Positions 5,855 through 8,390 of a DNA stretch of 8,390 nucleotides are shown here, one piece after another; position 1 is the stretch's first letter, and each line of letters begins with the position of its first letter. The stretch is from Candidatus Halomonas stercoripullorum (lineage in GTDB: Bacteria > Pseudomonadota > Gammaproteobacteria > Pseudomonadales > Halomonadaceae). Below the pieces are notes generated by a model. The model was not told the origin of the DNA and did not search any database. It worked only from the letters and a program-made list of their open reading frames with translations. The DNA lies in contig DXFC01000003.1 in NCBI GenBank assembly GCA_019114645.1, positions 1 to 8,390 of the forward strand, in the 5' to 3' direction. The position numbers and the translations under genes are program-made.

Positions 5855-8143
5855 TCACTGGCGCGATTCTACCCCAACGCAGGTGCCATCAACACCGTCA
5901 CGGCGCCAAGGCTGCCGGCGCGCCGCATGCAGGGTAACTCCTTCACTCTCGACAAAATGAAATGTCACGGCGCCATCCAGCGCCGTGCTCCACTGACAGC
6001 TACCGGCATGACGGAAACGTCTGACCACATCCGCATGAGGATGCCCATAGGCGTTACGCCGCCCGGCACTATACAGCACGTATTGCGGCAGCAGTGTCTG
6101 AACCAGCTGGGGGCCAGAGCTGGTCTGGCTGCCATGATGCCCCGCCACCAGCAGGGTGACCGGCAGCGTCACCTCAAGCAACAGCCTGCGTTCCACTTCA
6201 CGGCTCACGTCACCCGTGATCAGCAGTCGCTCACTCCCCACGGTCACTTCCAGCACGCAGGAACGATCATTGCTGGAGAGCTCCATCGACTCTTGTGGCG
6301 GCCAGAGCACGCGATAGACAACGCCGTCCCGCTTCCACTCCTGACCGCGTCGGCAAGGCTCGAAAGGCACTCCGATGGAGTCGCCTGCCGGGGCCAGGAA
6401 GCGACCCACATCATGCTCACCCAGTGCCGGCACGCCACCCGCATGATCAAGATCGGCGTGGCTGACCAGTACGTCATCAAAGCGCTGGCCCTGGGGCCAT
6501 AGCATGCCCAGCGGCATGAAGCCCGAGGTAAAGCGGGGCCCTGTATCGTAGAGCAAGCGATAGTTGGCGCTACGCAGCTCGATCAGCTGACCCTGGCCAA
6601 CATCATGAAAGTTGACTTCAAGCGTCTCCGCCCCAGGTCGTGACGGAGTCAGCGTCAACATGGCGGGAACCAGCAGGAACATCGCACCCACGCGCAATGC
6701 GGCGCTCAAGCCGGGCAGTGCCCACAATAGCGAAACCAGGCCAAGCAGCAACGCCAATGGCAGTACCAGCTCTGGCAATGGCCACCACAACGGCAACCAG
6801 TCTGTGGTGACTTCAAGGAACCCCACCAATAGCGTGGTAATGTCACCAAACAGCTGCCAACTGAAAGCGCCTAGATAAGGGATCGGTGACAGCAGCCAGC
6901 CTAGTAACCCCAGCGGCACAAGAATAACGCTGACCAGCGGCACCGCCACGAGATTGGCCAGCGGCGCCGACGGCGCCAGACGGGCAAAGGCAAGTAGTAC
7001 CGCGCCGGCCATCAGCGGTGCCAACAAGAGCTGGGTACGTACCAGGCCACTGCTCCAGCCCAGCAGGCCCTGTGGTCGCGGGCGGCGCTGCCAGATCAGG
7101 ATCAACAGCAGCACAGCGATAAATGATAGCCACAGCCCGGGGCGCCACACAGACAGCGGATCCATGAGGACCACCAAGCCCAACGCTAGCCACCAGGCTT
7201 GCCACGGGCCTGGCGCATGCCGCCCGCTCGCCACCCACAACCCTACCAGGGTCATGATCATGGCGCGCATGGCTGGTGGCTGTAGTCCCGCCAACCAAGC
7301 ATAACCGATCGCCGCCGCACCAGCCGCCCACCATGGCCAGACCGCCATGCGCCACTGGCCCGGTGCGATCAAGCGGGCAATACCACGCAAGACGAGCAGA
7401 ACGAAAGTCGCCACCAAGCCCACATGCAGCCCCGAGATCACCACCAGGTGCGTGGTGCCACTGGCATTGAGCAGGTCCCAATCCTCCTGCTCCAGCCGAT
7501 CCCCGGCACCCAGGGTCACTGCTGCCAGCCAGCGCCGGGTCAAGGGCGAAAGCGGTTGTGCGTCAAGGTAATCAAGCGCCTGCTCACGTAGGGACCACGC
7601 GGGCACTGACAGTCGTTCTGCGCCCGGCTCACTGCGTACATAGCCGGTTGCCTGAATGCCCTCACGCCACAACCAGGCGCTATAGTCAAAGGTGCCGGGG
7701 TTGGCGAACCCAGCCGGTGGCCTGAGCCGCACCGTCATGGCCCAGTGCTCGCCCACCGCGATGGCGGGCGCGGCATAAAAGCTCAACCGCACCCGCTGCA
7801 AGTCGGCACAGGGTAAGCGAGCGGGATCCAGCGGCGCACAGGATGTTACCCGCACCATCAAGCGGCTGAGCTGCTCTTCACGCTCAACCGATTCAATCGT
7901 TCCCTCCAGTGCGAGATCAGCTTGTAGCAAGCCCTCGGGCAACACTGCCCCTTTGGCCAGCAAGATCTGACTCGCACTGAGAGCCATGACCACGCACAGC
8001 CCTAGAGTCCGCCATTGCTCCCGTCCCAGCAGCCATAGCAAACCCAGCGCTCCGGCCTCCAGCAGCCCAGGCGGAGCCCAGTACCCCACCGCCACACCCA
8101 ATAGCGCCGCCACAGCCAGCGGCATTGCCATGCCTAGTCGCAC
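5855..8143 (-). CDS. comEC: ComEC/Rec2 DNA internalization channel protein
   Basis: ComEC is the inner-membrane channel through which single-stranded DNA enters during natural transformation. The 762-residue protein shows the full family architecture. N-terminal membrane segments (about 7-62) come first, then a periplasmic DUF4131/OB-fold region (about 75-180) with the typical NPGTFDYSAWLWREGI stretch at 148-163. The polytopic Competence domain (about 205-500) contains SGLHVGL at 237-243, and a C-terminal metallo-beta-lactamase-like domain runs from about 508. That last domain has DVGQGQ at 514-519, metal-binding HADLDH at 562-567, TGDV at 643-646, HHGSQTSS at 669-676 and GRRNAYGHPH at 694-703, so the putative nuclease site looks intact. 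Cys102 and Cys112 in the OB region could form a disulfide (inference). The start is GTG at 8143 behind a near-perfect AAGGAGGT; later in-frame ATGs at 8131 and 8125 lie too far from that site. It is the first gene of the minus-strand operon. E. coli has the same comEC-msbA adjacency. Confidence 0.96.
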   Translation of the reverse strand: MRLGMAMPLAVAALLGVAVGYWAPPGLLEAGALGLLWLLGREQWRTLGLCVVMALSASQILLAKGAVLPEGLLQADLALEGTIESVEREEQLSRLMVRVTSCAPLDPARLPCADLQRVRLSFYAAPAIAVGEHWAMTVRLRPPAGFANPGTFDYSAWLWREGIQATGYVRSEPGAERLSVPAWSLREQALDYLDAQPLSPLTRRWLAAVTLGAGDRLEQEDWDLLNASGTTHLVVISGLHVGLVATFVLLVLRGIARLIAPGQWRMAVWPWWAAGAAAIGYAWLAGLQPPAMRAMIMTLVGLWVASGRHAPGPWQAWWLALGLVVLMDPLSVWRPGLWLSFIAVLLLILIWQRRPRPQGLLGWSSGLVRTQLLLAPLMAGAVLLAFARLAPSAPLANLVAVPLVSVILVPLGLLGWLLSPIPYLGAFSWQLFGDITTLLVGFLEVTTDWLPLWWPLPELVLPLALLLGLVSLLWALPGLSAALRVGAMFLLVPAMLTLTPSRPGAETLEVNFHDVGQGQLIELRSANYRLLYDTGPRFTSGFMPLGMLWPQGQRFDDVLVSHADLDHAGGVPALGEHDVGRFLAPAGDSIGVPFEPCRRGQEWKRDGVVYRVLWPPQESMELSSNDRSCVLEVTVGSERLLITGDVSREVERRLLLEVTLPVTLLVAGHHGSQTSSGPQLVQTLLPQYVLYSAGRRNAYGHPHADVVRRFRHAGSCQWSTALDGAVTFHFVESEGVTLHAARRQPWRRDGVDGTCVGVESRQ

Positions 8144-8146
8144 CAG

Positions 8147-8154
8147 ACCTCCTT
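8147..8154 (-). promoter_or_regulatory. Strong ribosome binding site of comEC, fixing its GTG start
   Basis: The minus strand reads AAGGAGGT, close to the full anti-Shine-Dalgarno complement, ending three bases before the GTG at 8143. In-frame ATGs at 8131 and 8125 would be 15 or more bases away, so the GTG is the likely start. Confidence 0.75.
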
Positions 8155-8189
8155 TTCCAGCTCGACATCTGCCACCCCATTACGCAACA

Positions 8190-8218
8190 TGGCGAGCAGC
8201 CTTCCATCCGTGGATAAT
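8190..8218 (+). promoter_or_regulatory. Candidate promoter for the DUF2062 gene (weak)
   Basis: GATAAT at 8213-8218 matches the -10 consensus at 5 of 6 positions. TGGCGA, 17 bases upstream (8190-8195), matches the -35 at only 3 of 6. Transcription would start near 8225, about 25 bases before the ATG at 8251. The -10 overlaps the one proposed for comEC on the other strand. Confidence 0.3.
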
Positions 8219-8244
8219 ACCCGGGTCATGAAGCAGCGAGCCAA
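8214..8244 (-). promoter_or_regulatory. Candidate promoter for the comEC operon (weak)
   Basis: On the minus strand TTGGCT (8244-8239) precedes TATTAT (8219-8214) with a 19-base spacer, longer than the ideal 17. The -10 matches the consensus at 5 of 6 positions and the -35 at 4 of 6. It would start transcription near 8207, leaving about 60 bases before comEC. Some promoter is expected in this divergent gap, but this exact placement is tentative. Confidence 0.3.
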
Positions 8245-8250
8245 CCCGAT

Positions 8251-8390
8251 ATGCCGCGGCGATTTTTACAACGCTATATGCCCAACCCTGAAACGCTCAG
8301 GCGCCAACGTTCGCTGCGCTTCATGAGCAAACTTATCGGTGACCCCGGGCTATGGATCCTGTCGAGACGCAGCGTTGCCAATGCCTTTTC
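8251..8390 (+). CDS. DUF2062 domain-containing protein, N-terminal part (cut by window edge)
   Basis: The frame opens at ATG 8251 and is still open at the window end, giving 46 complete codons. The peptide starts MPRRFLQRYMPNPETLRR, followed by SLRFM, DPGLW and RRSVANAF. This is the conserved opening of proteobacterial DUF2062 proteins (pattern MPRR-x-x-x-RYMP, then SLRF, DPxLW, R-x-SVA), small predicted membrane proteins of unknown function. The membrane segments expected after this point are beyond the edge. An in-frame TAA at 8215-8217 and no earlier ATG fix the start; the ribosome site is weak (GCGAG about 10 bases upstream). It is divergent from comEC. I recall pseudomonads also placing a DUF2062 gene beside comEC, which supports the call. 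Confidence 0.85.
   Translation, partial: MPRRFLQRYMPNPETLRRQRSLRFMSKLIGDPGLWILSRRSVANAF

Noticed and set aside
5091..5960. A 289-codon plus-strand open frame opposite msbA
   Set aside because: It is His/Gln/Gly-rich low-complexity sequence mirroring the conserved msbA codons, with no family resemblance.
6843..7481. A 212-codon minus-strand frame inside comEC
   Set aside because: It lies in a different frame within the membrane domain of an intact comEC and is a Gly/Ala/Cys-rich shadow with no sign of a frameshift.
8134..8229. A 31-codon minus-strand frame (starting MTRVLSTDGR) ending 10 bases inside comEC, a possible leader peptide
   Set aside because: It has no ribosome site, its start lies upstream of the best promoter candidate, and comEC already has a strong ribosome site of its own. 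Not convincing without conservation.
1..8390. Mobile element, phage, defence or other undescribed system
   Set aside because: No transposase, integrase, inverted-repeat ends, tRNA attachment site or unfamiliar gene cluster was seen; every supported gene belongs to a known chromosomal family.

Overview
The window looks like an ordinary chromosomal segment of a GC-rich gammaproteobacterium. The protein signatures and gene order fit Halomonadaceae or a relative (inference from remembered gene orders; no search was run). Every gene falls in a known family, and I found no mobile element, CRISPR array, tRNA, rRNA or undescribed system.

Layout: (1) positions 1-399, plus strand: the 3' end of a large gene, very probably rne (RNase E), whose low-complexity tail contains near-identical 54-57 bp tandem repeats. 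(2) 400-481: the gap between convergent genes, holding a hairpin that can terminate transcription in both directions. (3) 482-8143, minus strand: seven tightly packed genes, in transcription order comEC, msbA, lpxK, ycaR (Trm112-like), kdsB, a low-molecular-weight protein tyrosine phosphatase, and murB. Stop and start codons overlap by 4 bp at lpxK, kdsB and murB, and possibly at msbA, so this reads as one operon. (4) 8144-8250: a divergent intergenic region with weak promoter candidates. (5) 8251 to the window edge, plus strand: the start of a DUF2062-family gene.

Function: most of the operon builds the cell envelope. KdsB makes CMP-Kdo for the LPS inner core, LpxK adds the 4'-phosphate that completes lipid IVA, MsbA flips lipid A-core across the inner membrane, and MurB makes UDP-N-acetylmuramate for peptidoglycan. 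ComEC, the DNA-uptake channel, sits at the promoter-proximal end. The roles of the Trm112-like protein and the phosphatase are less certain.

The most useful points are the repeat expansion in the RNase E tail, the composite gene order (enteric-like from comEC to kdsB, pseudomonad-like from kdsB to rne), the start-codon choice of msbA, and the chain of overlapping, partly non-ATG starts.
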